A stretch of 41,983 nucleotides of DNA from an uncultured Eubacteriales bacterium. Its GTDB lineage: Bacteria; Bacillota; Clostridia; Christensenellales; CAG-314. The stretch spans positions 1 to 41,983 of the forward strand of contig URET01000008.1 of the NCBI GenBank assembly GCA_900546875.1. Direction: 5' to 3'. Shown piece after piece: positions 8,358-15,402 of the stretch (position 1 is the first letter of the stretch; each line of letters opens with the position of its first letter). The translations under genes and the position numbers were made by a program. The notes beneath the pieces are model-generated. The model saw nothing but the letters and a program-made list of their open reading frames with translations, did not search any database and was not told the origin of the DNA.

Positions 8358-9668
8358 ATGCATTATCCGAATTATATTTCTCTCCCCTCGTCAAAATGCG
8401 TTGACAAGTTATTCACCGATTTCTCGGGCGGCTTCGATCCCGATACCGAAACCGCCGATCTGCCCGCCTCAACGGCTCGCTTTTGTACTAACCTTACCGC
8501 AGCCTTCAACTCCCTCACCCCTTCTATAGGTCTTTCCGACGATAATTTCGCCCTCCCCGCCGGCACTTTGAAAGTTTGGTATTTCGAACAGGCACAAACT
8601 TTCTTCGCCATTGACTCTTCTTTTCAGCTTTATTCCAAGTCTGCAGGAAATTCGAGCTTTACAGCCGTCACCGACGCCGTTTTCAATGCCTTGCCGGAAT
8701 TTTTCGTTCTCAAGATACAGAATTATTTCCGTGCGGTGTTTTCCGCGCCGGGCGAACCTCTTATCGTTTGGCGCTCAAATTCGGAAACCTACTCCGTTAT
8801 CGCCGACCTCGATATCAGTCAGGCTGTTTTCTTCGACGGCTCCCTTTTTGCCATCTCCCACTCTTCCCCGTATATTCACCGCTCGGCCGTCACGGAACTC
8901 ACGGACTGGAATTTCTCCGAAAAAGAAAGCTTCGACCTTTCGGCGATAGGCTGTTTGCGCAAGCTCGTCGTCACGGGCAACTCTCTTGCCGTTTTCGGCG
9001 ACCGCGGGATCGCGAAAATCGGACGCTACGACTCCTCTCTCTCCGCTGCCGTGGTTTTTATTTCACCCGGCGACATCTTTAAAGATACCGTTGCCGCCGT
9101 CGGCGACTCCATCTTTTTCACCACCGATAAGGCGCTCTTTTCCTACAACGGCGTCGATACCGTAAAACTTATACGCAGACTTGCACTTTCCGACCCTTTC
9201 GCGTTCGCCTCCCGCGACGGCTATAATCTCTTTTCCTCCTCCTTCTCTTACCTCTACGATATTTTCACCGGAAACTTCTCCGCAAACGACTTCGCTGCCG
9301 AGATCACCTGCGCTCTGCCCCTCCCCGAACCGCGAGTCTTTATCCCCTCCCTCTCCAACAACCTGCTCGCCCTTTCTCCGACAAACAGCTTTGCCAAAGC
9401 ACCCGTTTCGGGCGTCTGGACTTCTCCCGTGATCTTTTCCTCCAAGCAGGTCCGTATCCACAGCCTCTCTTTAAGATGCAACTGTCCCGTTTCGGTCACC
9501 ATAAGCAAGGAAAACTACTGCCGGACCTTTACTGTGATCCCTTCGGGCAATATGGCAAAAATACCCGTCGATATCACCGGAAAAGATTTTACCTTTTCAT
9601 TTTCAATACGCCTCGAACACGAAAATAAAGTCAACTGGGTCCGCATACAATATACACCGCTGGGTTGA
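8358..9668 (+). CDS. Phage tail hub/stopper-like protein, P22 gp10-like (putative)
   Basis: 436 residues, strand-rich and without membrane segments. The start SGGFDPDTETADLPAS, followed by a T-A-F-N-S-L motif and a hydrophobic strand, resembles the N-terminus of podovirus packaged-DNA stabilisation proteins, where G-G-x-x-x-D is followed by an R-D-x-x-N-x-x-F stretch. The body contains repeating short blades (WYFEQAQTFFAIDSS, then FVLKIQNYFRAVFS, then VVTGNSLAVFGDRGIAKIG) typical of a beta-propeller, and the C-terminus ends in VNWVRIQYTP, as in beta-sandwich tail proteins. It would plug or extend the portal channel. AGGAG lies 8 bases before the ATG. The family call is by analogy and gene order. 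Confidence 0.5.
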   Translation: MHYPNYISLPSSKCVDKLFTDFSGGFDPDTETADLPASTARFCTNLTAAFNSLTPSIGLSDDNFALPAGTLKVWYFEQAQTFFAIDSSFQLYSKSAGNSSFTAVTDAVFNALPEFFVLKIQNYFRAVFSAPGEPLIVWRSNSETYSVIADLDISQAVFFDGSLFAISHSSPYIHRSAVTELTDWNFSEKESFDLSAIGCLRKLVVTGNSLAVFGDRGIAKIGRYDSSLSAAVVFISPGDIFKDTVAAVGDSIFFTTDKALFSYNGVDTVKLIRRLALSDPFAFASRDGYNLFSSSFSYLYDIFTGNFSANDFAAEITCALPLPEPRVFIPSLSNNLLALSPTNSFAKAPVSGVWTSPVIFSSKQVRIHSLSLRCNCPVSVTISKENYCRTFTVIPSGNMAKIPVDITGKDFTFSFSIRLEHENKVNWVRIQYTPLG

Positions 9669-9728
9669 CTTTACTTTGTCTCCCGTCCTGAGCCCCTTCA
9701 GAACGCTTTTGATTTAAAAGGAGTCACC

Positions 9729-10874
9729 ATGAAACTATCTTCCTTAATTGAAGAATTACGCGAAATCCAAAGACGGTTAAACAAAGAAGAAAAAAATTCT
9801 CTCACCCCGTCTTCAACCGTTTCCTTCTATACCCCGTCTTCCTCGGAACCCTCCGTCTACTGTCCTTTCATAGCTCCTGAGGGCGGTGAACTGTCCGTCG
9901 ATCTGGAGATCTCTTCCCTCACCCAAACCGATTCCGTTCTCTACGTTTACCTCGGCGACACTGCCCTCTATACCTTGAACCTGCTTCTGGCACCCTCCGA
10001 AATCCGTAACGTCTCCTTCAGAAAAAACATCCTCTCTGGCGGCACACTCTCTGTTTTCGCTACGGGAAACGTCACACTGGGAAGCGTTTCGGTAACAGTA
10101 ACAGGCGTCGGGGTCAGGAAACTTTATTCGTACAACCTGCTTCAGCTTACGGGCTCGAACGATAAAATGCGCCTCGCCGCAGTAACTGACGGGACATTGT
10201 CCGTTTACTCCCTGCCCCTGTCCAAAGAAAAAACCATCTCCCAAAATAAAAAAGCCCTCCTCTCCTACATCGGCGAAAATCTTATCCTCGCTCGCATTCA
10301 CGAAAACAACGCGCTGATGATCTCCGATACCTCGGATTACAATGAATTCAAAGTCGCAGACGACGTCGTCGACTTCACCATCGCTCAGAAAAACAACATC
10401 ACTCATATCATCTATCTTCGTCAGGGCAAACTGTACGCTAAAAACATCTCTTTTGCAACAGCCCCGGTTCTGTCTTCGGAATTTGCCGTTTCCGGAACCG
10501 GCCTGAGAGCTCTCATTGCCTTAAACGCCGCCTGCTTCGGCAACGACTGTGTCCTCGTCGTCGAATCCTCGGGCGCTGACGAAATCTTCGAACTATCTAT
10601 GACCCCATCGTCTTCCGCGCTCTCGGCTCCCGTTTCGCTCGGAGCAAAAAACCTTACCTCTTCATATTACTCCCCCTCAGAACAGCTGCTCTATTTCTAC
10701 ACTCTCAACAATGACTACATCTTCCAAAGTAAATTCAATCCGTCGACAAAGTCCGTTTCTTCCCCTGTTCCCATCCGCGCCGCTCAGGCTTACGCCCGTA
10801 TAAATCAGAACTCCGCTTTTTTCATCGACTCGGGACTGCTCCTTTCCGCACCCCACGAAAAACCCGAAAACTGA
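9729..10874 (+). CDS. Phage tail fibre/tip-like protein (putative)
   Basis: 381 residues, last gene of the module, with ribosome site AAAGGAG. It begins with a short coiled helix (SSLIEELREIQRRLNKEEK), which could trimerise. A long beta-rich, Ser/Thr-rich body with repeated hydrophobic strands follows (LSVYSLPL, LILARIHENNALMISD, ITHIIYLRQGKLYAKN). That shape, a coil followed by a strand-rich shaft or propeller, fits receptor-binding or tail-tip proteins of small podovirus-type phages. I do not recognise a named family or an enzymatic residue set. An alternative is a second propeller subunit related to the preceding gene, with which it shares alternation of short hydrophobic strands. Confidence 0.4.
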   Translation: MKLSSLIEELREIQRRLNKEEKNSLTPSSTVSFYTPSSSEPSVYCPFIAPEGGELSVDLEISSLTQTDSVLYVYLGDTALYTLNLLLAPSEIRNVSFRKNILSGGTLSVFATGNVTLGSVSVTVTGVGVRKLYSYNLLQLTGSNDKMRLAAVTDGTLSVYSLPLSKEKTISQNKKALLSYIGENLILARIHENNALMISDTSDYNEFKVADDVVDFTIAQKNNITHIIYLRQGKLYAKNISFATAPVLSSEFAVSGTGLRALIALNAACFGNDCVLVVESSGADEIFELSMTPSSSALSAPVSLGAKNLTSSYYSPSEQLLYFYTLNNDYIFQSKFNPSTKSVSSPVPIRAAQAYARINQNSAFFIDSGLLLSAPHEKPEN

Positions 10875-10889
10875 TCCTCCCCACAACAA

Positions 10890-10915
10890 AAAAGCGTCCC
10901 TCAAAGGACGCTTTT
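10890..10915 (+). terminator. Terminator of the phage module
   Basis: GCGTCC/GGACGC with a CTCAAA loop, extended by A4 on the left and T4 on the right, 15 bases after the last phage stop. A textbook intrinsic terminator that works in both directions and marks the end of the module's transcription unit. Confidence 0.88.
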
Positions 10916-10954
10916 CTTCATGGAACAGGCTGTTTTTTATTTTTATAAAGTTGT

Positions 10955-11002
10955 TTTCAAAATATTTTTTCTTTTTTCGTGTTTTTTAAAAATATTTTGA
11001 AA
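10955..11002. other. AT-rich inverted repeat
   Basis: TTTCAAAATATTTTT (10955-10969) and its exact complement AAAAATATTTTGAAA (10988-11002) form a 15-bp stem with an 18-base loop, between the phage terminator and the acetyltransferase gene. It may be a second terminator or a protein-binding site. No gene lies in 10875-11077. Confidence 0.65.
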
Positions 11003-11077
11003 GTATTTTTTCCGTTGATTGCTTTTTTCCCGTCTGTGTGTTAAAATTATATCATTATCGGAAAGGAGTAACTGGAT

Positions 11078-11962
11078 ATGTCAAATCAGGTATGTATTCA
11101 CGGAAAAATGTTTTCACTCTATGATAACGCCCTTTCTCAGCCCGCCTCCCGTAACGCTTTCTTTTATCTCGCCGAGAAAGTGTTCGGCCTGCATTTGCAA
11201 AAATGGTACGACACCGGCTTAGATACCGAAAAATATGTCCCCTTGCTGCTTACCGATAACGATCTGCCGGTTTCAAACGTCTCTTTCAGCATTCTCGAAT
11301 TCGATTTCCGCGGCGAGAAAAAATTATTTGCTCAGATAGGAACGGTAATGTCTCACCCCGACTACAGAAATATCGGACTTAATTCCTTTCTCATGCATAC
11401 CGCACTCGAAAAAACCAAAAACCTCGACGGCACTTTCCTCTTCTCTAACGCCGAATGCGTCGGGTACTATAAAAAATTCGGGTTTGTCCCCGGCTCCGAA
11501 TTCCATACCCGGAATATTCCTGTCTCTCACCTGAAACCTGCTTTCAGACTCGCGGATATCAACTCACCCTCCGATCTCGAAGCCCTCCGACACGCCTACT
11601 CAGCAGGAAATCCCTATTCCCTCCTCAAAATGAAAAATAACTTCGGTCTTGTCCTCTTCCACCTCCGCTCAGGACAGTTCTCTTTCTACCTGGGCAATAA
11701 CGACGAAACCGCCGTCATCACACGTACAAACGATTCCCTTCTGCGGCTTTCCGCCGTGTACGGCAAATACTGCGGCAATCTCAAAGATATCTGCTCCGCT
11801 TTGCCCGATACCTCTCAGACAGCCTTCTCTACAGACTTTACTCCCATCGATCAGTCACTCCCTCTCTGCCCCTCCTCCGACAATAACTCGGTACTGATGC
11901 TCCTTAAAGGCTACCTCTATCCAATGCGATCGTCAAAATGCGCCTTTCCCTTCTTTCAGTAA
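11078..11962 (+). CDS. GNAT-family N-acetyltransferase
   Basis: 294 residues. GNAT enzymes move an acetyl group from acetyl-CoA to an amine. The acetyl-CoA loop is recognisable: QIGTVMSHPDYRNIGLNSFL, the V-x-P-x-x-R-x-x-G-x-x-x-x-L version of motif A, at about residues 87-107. GYYKKFGF (motif B; Tyr-x-x-x-G-F) follows some 45 residues later. The C-terminal 150 residues are an extra domain without a name I recognise, as in longer Eis-like acetyltransferases. ATG 11078 is preceded by AAAGGAG. It follows the phage terminator and has its own hairpin-bounded upstream region, so it may be host rather than phage. Substrate unknown. Confidence 0.8.
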   Translation: MSNQVCIHGKMFSLYDNALSQPASRNAFFYLAEKVFGLHLQKWYDTGLDTEKYVPLLLTDNDLPVSNVSFSILEFDFRGEKKLFAQIGTVMSHPDYRNIGLNSFLMHTALEKTKNLDGTFLFSNAECVGYYKKFGFVPGSEFHTRNIPVSHLKPAFRLADINSPSDLEALRHAYSAGNPYSLLKMKNNFGLVLFHLRSGQFSFYLGNNDETAVITRTNDSLLRLSAVYGKYCGNLKDICSALPDTSQTAFSTDFTPIDQSLPLCPSSDNNSVLMLLKGYLYPMRSSKCAFPFFQ

Positions 11963-11983
11963 CCTGATCGGTCATCCTGCCTC

Positions 11984-12340
11984 TCAGCACTCCTTCTGCG
12001 TACAAAATAACTCAAGCTTTGCTATAAGCAGTTTCTTTTCGGTGTCGGTTATGCTTTTGCCCTGAAAATACCTCAGCATGCTTTGCAGCTCACTTAATGT
12101 GAAACATTCGGTACGATATATATACTTGCTCGGTATATAATACCCTCCACGCCTCCCCTTTGCAGCCGTGACCGGCACCTTGTACATCGCAAGTTGCTCC
12201 ATGTATCTGTATACGCTCCTCACCGATACCTCAAGCTCACTTGCAATACTTTTTGCAGTCATCTTTTTACCTGTCAGAAGTATTATGTAACATAAATGCA
12301 ACTTTCCCAAAACAATTTTTTCTCCTTGATAAATACTCAT
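11984..12340 (-). CDS. HTH-type transcriptional regulator (HTH_11/YafY-like N-domain only)
   Basis: 118 residues. Residues about 10-50 form a winged helix-turn-helix: LLTGKKMTAKSIASELEVSV, then RSVYRYMEQLAMY, then a G-R-R-G-G-Y wing. This matches HTH_11 domains at the start of DeoR/YafY-type repressors. The WYL sensing domain that normally follows is absent; only about 55 residues remain (LSELQSMLRYFQG onward). It is therefore either a natural short form or a truncated regulator. It is convergent with the acetyltransferase gene, 21 bases apart, and has a strong upstream promoter. It probably regulates itself or that neighbour; no operator is proven. Confidence 0.75.
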   Translation of the reverse strand: MSIYQGEKIVLGKLHLCYIILLTGKKMTAKSIASELEVSVRSVYRYMEQLAMYKVPVTAAKGRRGGYYIPSKYIYRTECFTLSELQSMLRYFQGKSITDTEKKLLIAKLELFCTQKEC

Positions 12341-12366
12341 CCGGATCTCATCCGGACGGCAGAATT

Positions 12367-12394
12367 ATTATAGCACATATGTTCTTATTGTCAA
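12367..12394 (-). promoter_or_regulatory. Promoter of the HTH regulator gene
   Basis: On the minus strand TTGACA (12394-12389) and TATAAT (12372-12367) are 16 bp apart and about 27 bases before the start at 12340. Two copies of CTCATCCGGA just downstream (12335-12357) could be an operator. Confidence 0.8.
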
Positions 12395-12594
12395 CAATGC
12401 AATTGCGTAAAAATATTTTAATATACAAAATAAGGTAATTGTCCGGTACTTCAACAGATAAAAATCGCAAAAAAACTCACACATGCAAATCGTTGTTTGC
12501 AATATGCCGTTCGTCAGGCTGTAAAATCCTCTCCGGAAAAGGGACATTGCAAAGAATATATTTTCGCAAATACATTAAAACGCTCACTTTTCCC

Positions 12595-12623
12595 TTGACA
12601 AAAAATCCGAAATGGCATATACT
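12595..12623 (+). promoter_or_regulatory. Promoter of tRNA-Arg
   Basis: TTGACA (12595-12600) and TATACT (12618-12623) with a 17-bp spacer, ending 53 bases before the tRNA. The stretch 12395-12594 contains no gene. Confidence 0.85.
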
Positions 12624-12676
12624 TTTCTGTGCAATTGGAATCAAGCTTTTCGGAAGTTTTTCCGATACGGGCAAAA

Positions 12677-12753
12677 GGACCGTTAGCTCAGCTGGATAGA
12701 GCGTTGCGCTACGGACGCAAAGGTCAGGGGTTCGAATCCCTTACGGTTCACCA
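12677..12753 (+). tRNA. tRNA-Arg (anticodon ACG)
   Basis: 77 bases fold as a full cloverleaf: acceptor GGACCGT/ACGGTTC, D stem GCTC/GAGC, anticodon stem TTGCG/CGCAA with loop CTACGGA (anticodon ACG at 12711-12713, read as ICG), T stem AGGGG/CCCTT with TTCGAAT loop, then A-CCA. The encoded CCA is present. The 3' end is the integration site of the mobile element, and the last bases double as the end of the recombinase gene on the other strand. Confidence 0.97.
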
Positions 12754-14276
12754 AATGCGAACAAATCCGAACACTCCTGTTCGGGTTTGTTTTTTATGTA
12801 ATCGCCGAGTTCAGAATCCTCTATATCTTCAAAGGTGATTTTCTCCTCGCCATCCTTATAGTTGCAGGTAATGATGGCGTAATCGTCAAAGAGATAGATT
12901 GTGTTCACAAACCCGTCAATGAGCGCCCGCCTGCCTTTCTGCGTGGACAAATCTAATTTGCGGAACCTTGTCAGCCCAAATTCTATCTGTTCCCTCGTGA
13001 GCAACGGGTGTTTTATCTGTTCCTGTGCAATTTCAATCTCCAATTCTTTTTTGCGGTTTTCCAAGTCGGAAAGCCGCTTTTTTGTACTTTCAAGCACGAT
13101 ACCCTGTTGAATGGCGTTCAGCATATTGTCTATGCCGCTCTCCACATCGGAGAGTTGTGCTTGCAGAGCAGGAAGTATGGAACTGCCCTGCATCTGCAAA
13201 TCGTACAGCTTGTACGAAAGTTGTTCCATCAGCTTATCGTCCATAATCTTATCCATTACGGCTTTGATGACGGCGTTTTCAATCTTCTCTTTACCGATGG
13301 CTTTTTTGTCGCAGGTGTGTCTTTTCTTTGTGTTCACGCACTTGTAGTAATGATAAACGGTGCCTTTTTTGCCCTTGCCGCTGTCGCCTATCATCATCGC
13401 CTTACACTTGCCGCAGAAAAGGTGTGTGGTCAGCAAGTACTCGTCTTCCGCTTTATGTATAGCGGGAGCGCGTGTGTTTACGGCAATGCGTTTCTGCACT
13501 TTCTCAAACAGGTCTTTGTCAATGATAGCGGGAATTGCGTCCTCAATCACAATGTCTTTAAAACGGTATTCGCCGATATACTTGCGGTTGGAGAGCATTC
13601 TGCGCACGTTGTTATAGCCGAGCGGCTTGTCGTATGCCTTTTTACCCGCTTTCTTTTTCATTCGCACGGTAATGCCCACGCCGCGATCGTTCATATCGTC
13701 GATTATCGTCTTTATCATCTCGCCGTCGGCATACCGTTGAAAAATTTCTCTCACGAACGGCGCTTTTCTTTCGTCTATCTGCAAGTGCTGTTCGTCATCG
13801 AGATAGTAGCCGAGTGGAGTAATGCCGCCGTTCGACATTGCTTTTAAGGCATTGTCCGTCATACCGCGGTTGACTTTCTCCGCAAGCTCAACGGAATAGT
13901 ATTCTGCATAGCCTTCCAGCACAGACTCCAAGATAATGCCCTCTGCGCCCTCCGATATGCTTTCTTTTGCAGAAATCACCCGCACGCCGTTCTTCTTTAA
14001 GATATTTTTGTAATAAGCGCTGTCAAAGCGGTTGCGGGCAAAGCGGTCTAACTTCCATACAATGATAACGTCAAACAGTCGCTTGGCACTGTCTTTAATC
14101 ATTTGCTGAAAGTTCGGGCGATTGTCTGTCTTGGCGGACATAGCTCTGTCTATGTAGCTGCCTACAACTTGAATATCATTGTACTCAGCGTATTGCATAC
14201 AGTCGCGAAGCTGTCCCTCAATGCTCTCTTCTCTTTGGTTGTCGCTCGAATAGCGGGCGTAGATGACTGCTTTCAT
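12741..14276 (-). CDS. Large serine recombinase (integrase/excisionase of the element)
   Basis: 511 residues. It cuts and rejoins attP and attB through a serine-DNA link. The N-terminal resolvase domain starts IYARYSSDNQ (catalytic Ser10) and contains WKLDRFARNRFD near residues 74-85 with the conserved Arg pair. The recombinase domain follows (GITPLGYY; LSNRKYIGEY), then a zinc ribbon with Cys288, Cys291, Cys313 and Cys322, then a coiled coil at about 365-430. It is shorter than Tn4451 TnpX but has all domains. Its last three codons (Gly-Glu-Pro) and TAA stop lie inside the tRNA, so the host supplies the end of the frame. AGAGGT precedes the ATG, and the promoter overlaps a palindromic operator. 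Confidence 0.93.
   Translation of the reverse strand: MKAVIYARYSSDNQREESIEGQLRDCMQYAEYNDIQVVGSYIDRAMSAKTDNRPNFQQMIKDSAKRLFDVIIVWKLDRFARNRFDSAYYKNILKKNGVRVISAKESISEGAEGIILESVLEGYAEYYSVELAEKVNRGMTDNALKAMSNGGITPLGYYLDDEQHLQIDERKAPFVREIFQRYADGEMIKTIIDDMNDRGVGITVRMKKKAGKKAYDKPLGYNNVRRMLSNRKYIGEYRFKDIVIEDAIPAIIDKDLFEKVQKRIAVNTRAPAIHKAEDEYLLTTHLFCGKCKAMMIGDSGKGKKGTVYHYYKCVNTKKRHTCDKKAIGKEKIENAVIKAVMDKIMDDKLMEQLSYKLYDLQMQGSSILPALQAQLSDVESGIDNMLNAIQQGIVLESTKKRLSDLENRKKELEIEIAQEQIKHPLLTREQIEFGLTRFRKLDLSTQKGRRALIDGFVNTIYLFDDYAIITCNYKDGEEKITFEDIEDSELGDYIKNKPEQECSDLFAFGEP
12744..12774. other. attL of the mobile element (tRNA side)
   Basis: The stretch GG-T-TC-A-CCAAA (12745-12755) recurs at the far end as GG-G-TC-G-CCAAA (23996-24006), nine of eleven positions identical. 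The arm ATCCGAACAC (12765-12774) is the complement of GTGTTCGGAT at 23975-23984. Joining the two element ends gives an attP whose arms lie symmetrically around the shared TC (12748-12749), as expected for a serine recombinase. Confidence 0.7.
12761..12795 (+). terminator. Replacement tRNA terminator carried by the element
   Basis: ACAAATCCGAACA, loop CTCC, TGTTCGGGTTTGT followed by T5, a 13-bp stem with one G-T pair. It starts seven bases after the tRNA CCA and lies inside the 3' coding end of the opposite-strand recombinase gene. It takes over the job of the host terminator now displaced to 24014-24060. Confidence 0.85.
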
Positions 14277-14296
14277 AATTTTTACCTCTCTGCGGC

Positions 14297-14332
14297 ATTA
14301 TAGCATAGAAAATATGACAGCTATAGTCATAT
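14297..14332 (-). promoter_or_regulatory. Recombinase promoter with palindromic operator
   Basis: On the minus strand TATAAT (14302-14297) lies 20 bases before the recombinase start. Upstream, ATATGAC/GTCATAT (14312-14332) around AGCTATA forms a palindrome with GAC...GTC half-sites like controller-protein boxes. It covers the -35 region, so binding would repress the recombinase; the divergent HTH gene at 14427 is the obvious candidate binder. Confidence 0.55.
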
Positions 14333-14356
14333 AATTAGAACTCTTTACGCTTTGAT

Positions 14357-14403
14357 ACTTATTGTATGTAGACTTATTGTCGTCAATAGCGTATACTTAT
14401 TAT
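14357..14403 (+). promoter_or_regulatory. Promoter and three ACTTATT repeats ahead of the controller gene
   Basis: ACTTATT begins at 14357, 14372 and 14395. The last copy overlaps a -10 box TATTAT (14398-14403). A transcript starting about 14410 would leave the ATG at 14427 almost leaderless, which is common for restriction controller genes. The repeats are candidate autoregulatory sites. Confidence 0.45.
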
Positions 14404-14426
14404 AGTTTATATTTTTGGATAAAGCA

Positions 14427-14642
14427 ATGGATATTGTAAAAGTTTTTGGCACAAACGTTAAAAAATATCGGAAAGCATTAAATATGTCTCAAGAAGAGCT
14501 TGCGGATAAGAGCAATTTGCATAGAACTTATATTAGTGCGATTGAATGTTTTCGACGAAGTATTGCATTAGAGAACATTCAAAGAATAGCCGATGCGCTT
14601 GAAATCGAACCATATAAACTTTTGTTGGAGGAAGAAAAATGA
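14427..14642 (+). CDS. Controller-type HTH protein of the restriction system
   Basis: 71 residues, XRE/HTH_3 family, the size of restriction C proteins. The pattern is the usual one: NVKKYRKALNMSQEELADKS, then LHRTYISAIECFRRSIALEN, then an I-x-x-I-A-x-A-L-x-I segment ending LLLEEEK. C proteins bind boxes ahead of their own gene and time endonuclease expression so that methylation comes first. The gene overlaps the endonuclease start by four bases (ATGA), so the two are coupled. A TTG start 12 bases upstream is also possible; neither has a ribosome site, consistent with a nearly leaderless message. The usual Arg/Gly at the turn before R-R-S is replaced by Cys-Phe. Confidence 0.82.
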   Translation: MDIVKVFGTNVKKYRKALNMSQEELADKSNLHRTYISAIECFRRSIALENIQRIADALEIEPYKLLLEEEK

Positions 14643-15358
14643 TTGCTACTTTAGAAGACTTTGTTAAAGGTTATAAAGAAATTAAAGAAATGGGTTGGAT
14701 CAGGACTCATCGCAGTGGGCCTACCGGAATAGGAAAAACCCTCGAAGATTTATTGGGTATCCCAGAAAACAATCATGACGAGCCTGATTTTGGGGATTAT
14801 GAATTGAAATCATGCCGAATAAATTCTCAAAGCATGTTGACCATTTTTACAAAAACCCCTCAGCCGACGAGAGCAAATACATATTTACGAAAGAAATATG
14901 GATATTCAAGCGATGCCTACAACAATGATGAAAAAGTACTTCATTCAACATTAACGGCTGCTCGTTTTGTGCCTATCGCAGATACGGGTAGGTCTTTAAA
15001 AATTGTATGCGACGAGTCTAAAATTTCTATTGCTTCCGATTTAGAGGTTGAAAATGTTTTTTGGGATAAAAAAGCTCTCCGTACTGCATTTGAGAAAAAA
15101 TATAAAGGTAAATTTATCTATGCAAAAGCATTGAATAGAGGCTCTGGTAGCGATGAAGAATTTTGGTTCCAAGATGCCTATGAAGTTTCTGGATTTGATT
15201 ACGATGCTTTGATAAAATTACTAGAGGAAGGGAAGCTGTACATTGATTTGCGAATTGGACAATATCGAGACGGCAGAACGCATGACCACGGGACAGGCTT
15301 TAGAATTCGAGAAATCGACCAACCATTATTATTTAAAATTGTAAATAAAATAGTATAA
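14639..15358 (+). CDS. Type II restriction endonuclease, MvaI/BcnI family
   Basis: 239 residues, close to the size of MvaI and BcnI, which cut CCWGG and CCSGG as monomers by two nicks. The family signature is clear at the start: GPTGIGKTLEDLLGIPENN, then the PD-(D/E)XK catalytic set PDFGDYELK (Asp50, Glu55, Lys57), then LTIFTKTPQP. Recognition specificity cannot be read directly, but a CCNGG-type site is the family expectation. It is coupled to the controller gene and converges on the methyltransferase gene; both stop codons sit in one terminator stem. The coding sequence is visibly A/T-rich, unlike the recombinase, pointing to separate acquisition. Confidence 0.9.
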   Translation: MIATLEDFVKGYKEIKEMGWIRTHRSGPTGIGKTLEDLLGIPENNHDEPDFGDYELKSCRINSQSMLTIFTKTPQPTRANTYLRKKYGYSSDAYNNDEKVLHSTLTAARFVPIADTGRSLKIVCDESKISIASDLEVENVFWDKKALRTAFEKKYKGKFIYAKALNRGSGSDEEFWFQDAYEVSGFDYDALIKLLEEGKLYIDLRIGQYRDGRTHDHGTGFRIREIDQPLLFKIVNKIV

Positions 15359-15402
15359 TTATAGGGGGGGACGTCGTTAGATACGTTCCCCCCTATAATT
15401 AT
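15355..15402. terminator. Bidirectional terminator between endonuclease and methyltransferase genes
   Basis: A 20-bp stem (ATAATTATAGGGGGGG-ACGT pairing with its complement, one G-T pair, loop CGTTAGAT) includes both stop codons of the convergent genes. It prevents antisense transcription between the two. Confidence 0.88.

Larger units (their letters stand above)
1174..10915 (+). mobile_element. Compact phage morphogenesis module (prophage remnant, satellite or domesticated capsid cassette)
   Basis: Activator, terminase, small terminase-like protein, portal, scaffold-like protein, coat, adaptor, hub-like and fibre-like genes run in podovirus order over 9.7 kb and stop at a strong terminator. 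Missing from the window are integrase, repressor, replication, holin/endolysin and tape-measure genes. Every structural frame is intact, with good ribosome sites for most of them, which argues against simple decay. The left edge is close, so other phage genes may lie outside. Confidence 0.65.

Noticed and set aside
12677..12753. tRNA damaged by the insertion
   Set aside because: The full cloverleaf, the acceptor pairing and the CCA are restored by the element, so the gene should be functional.
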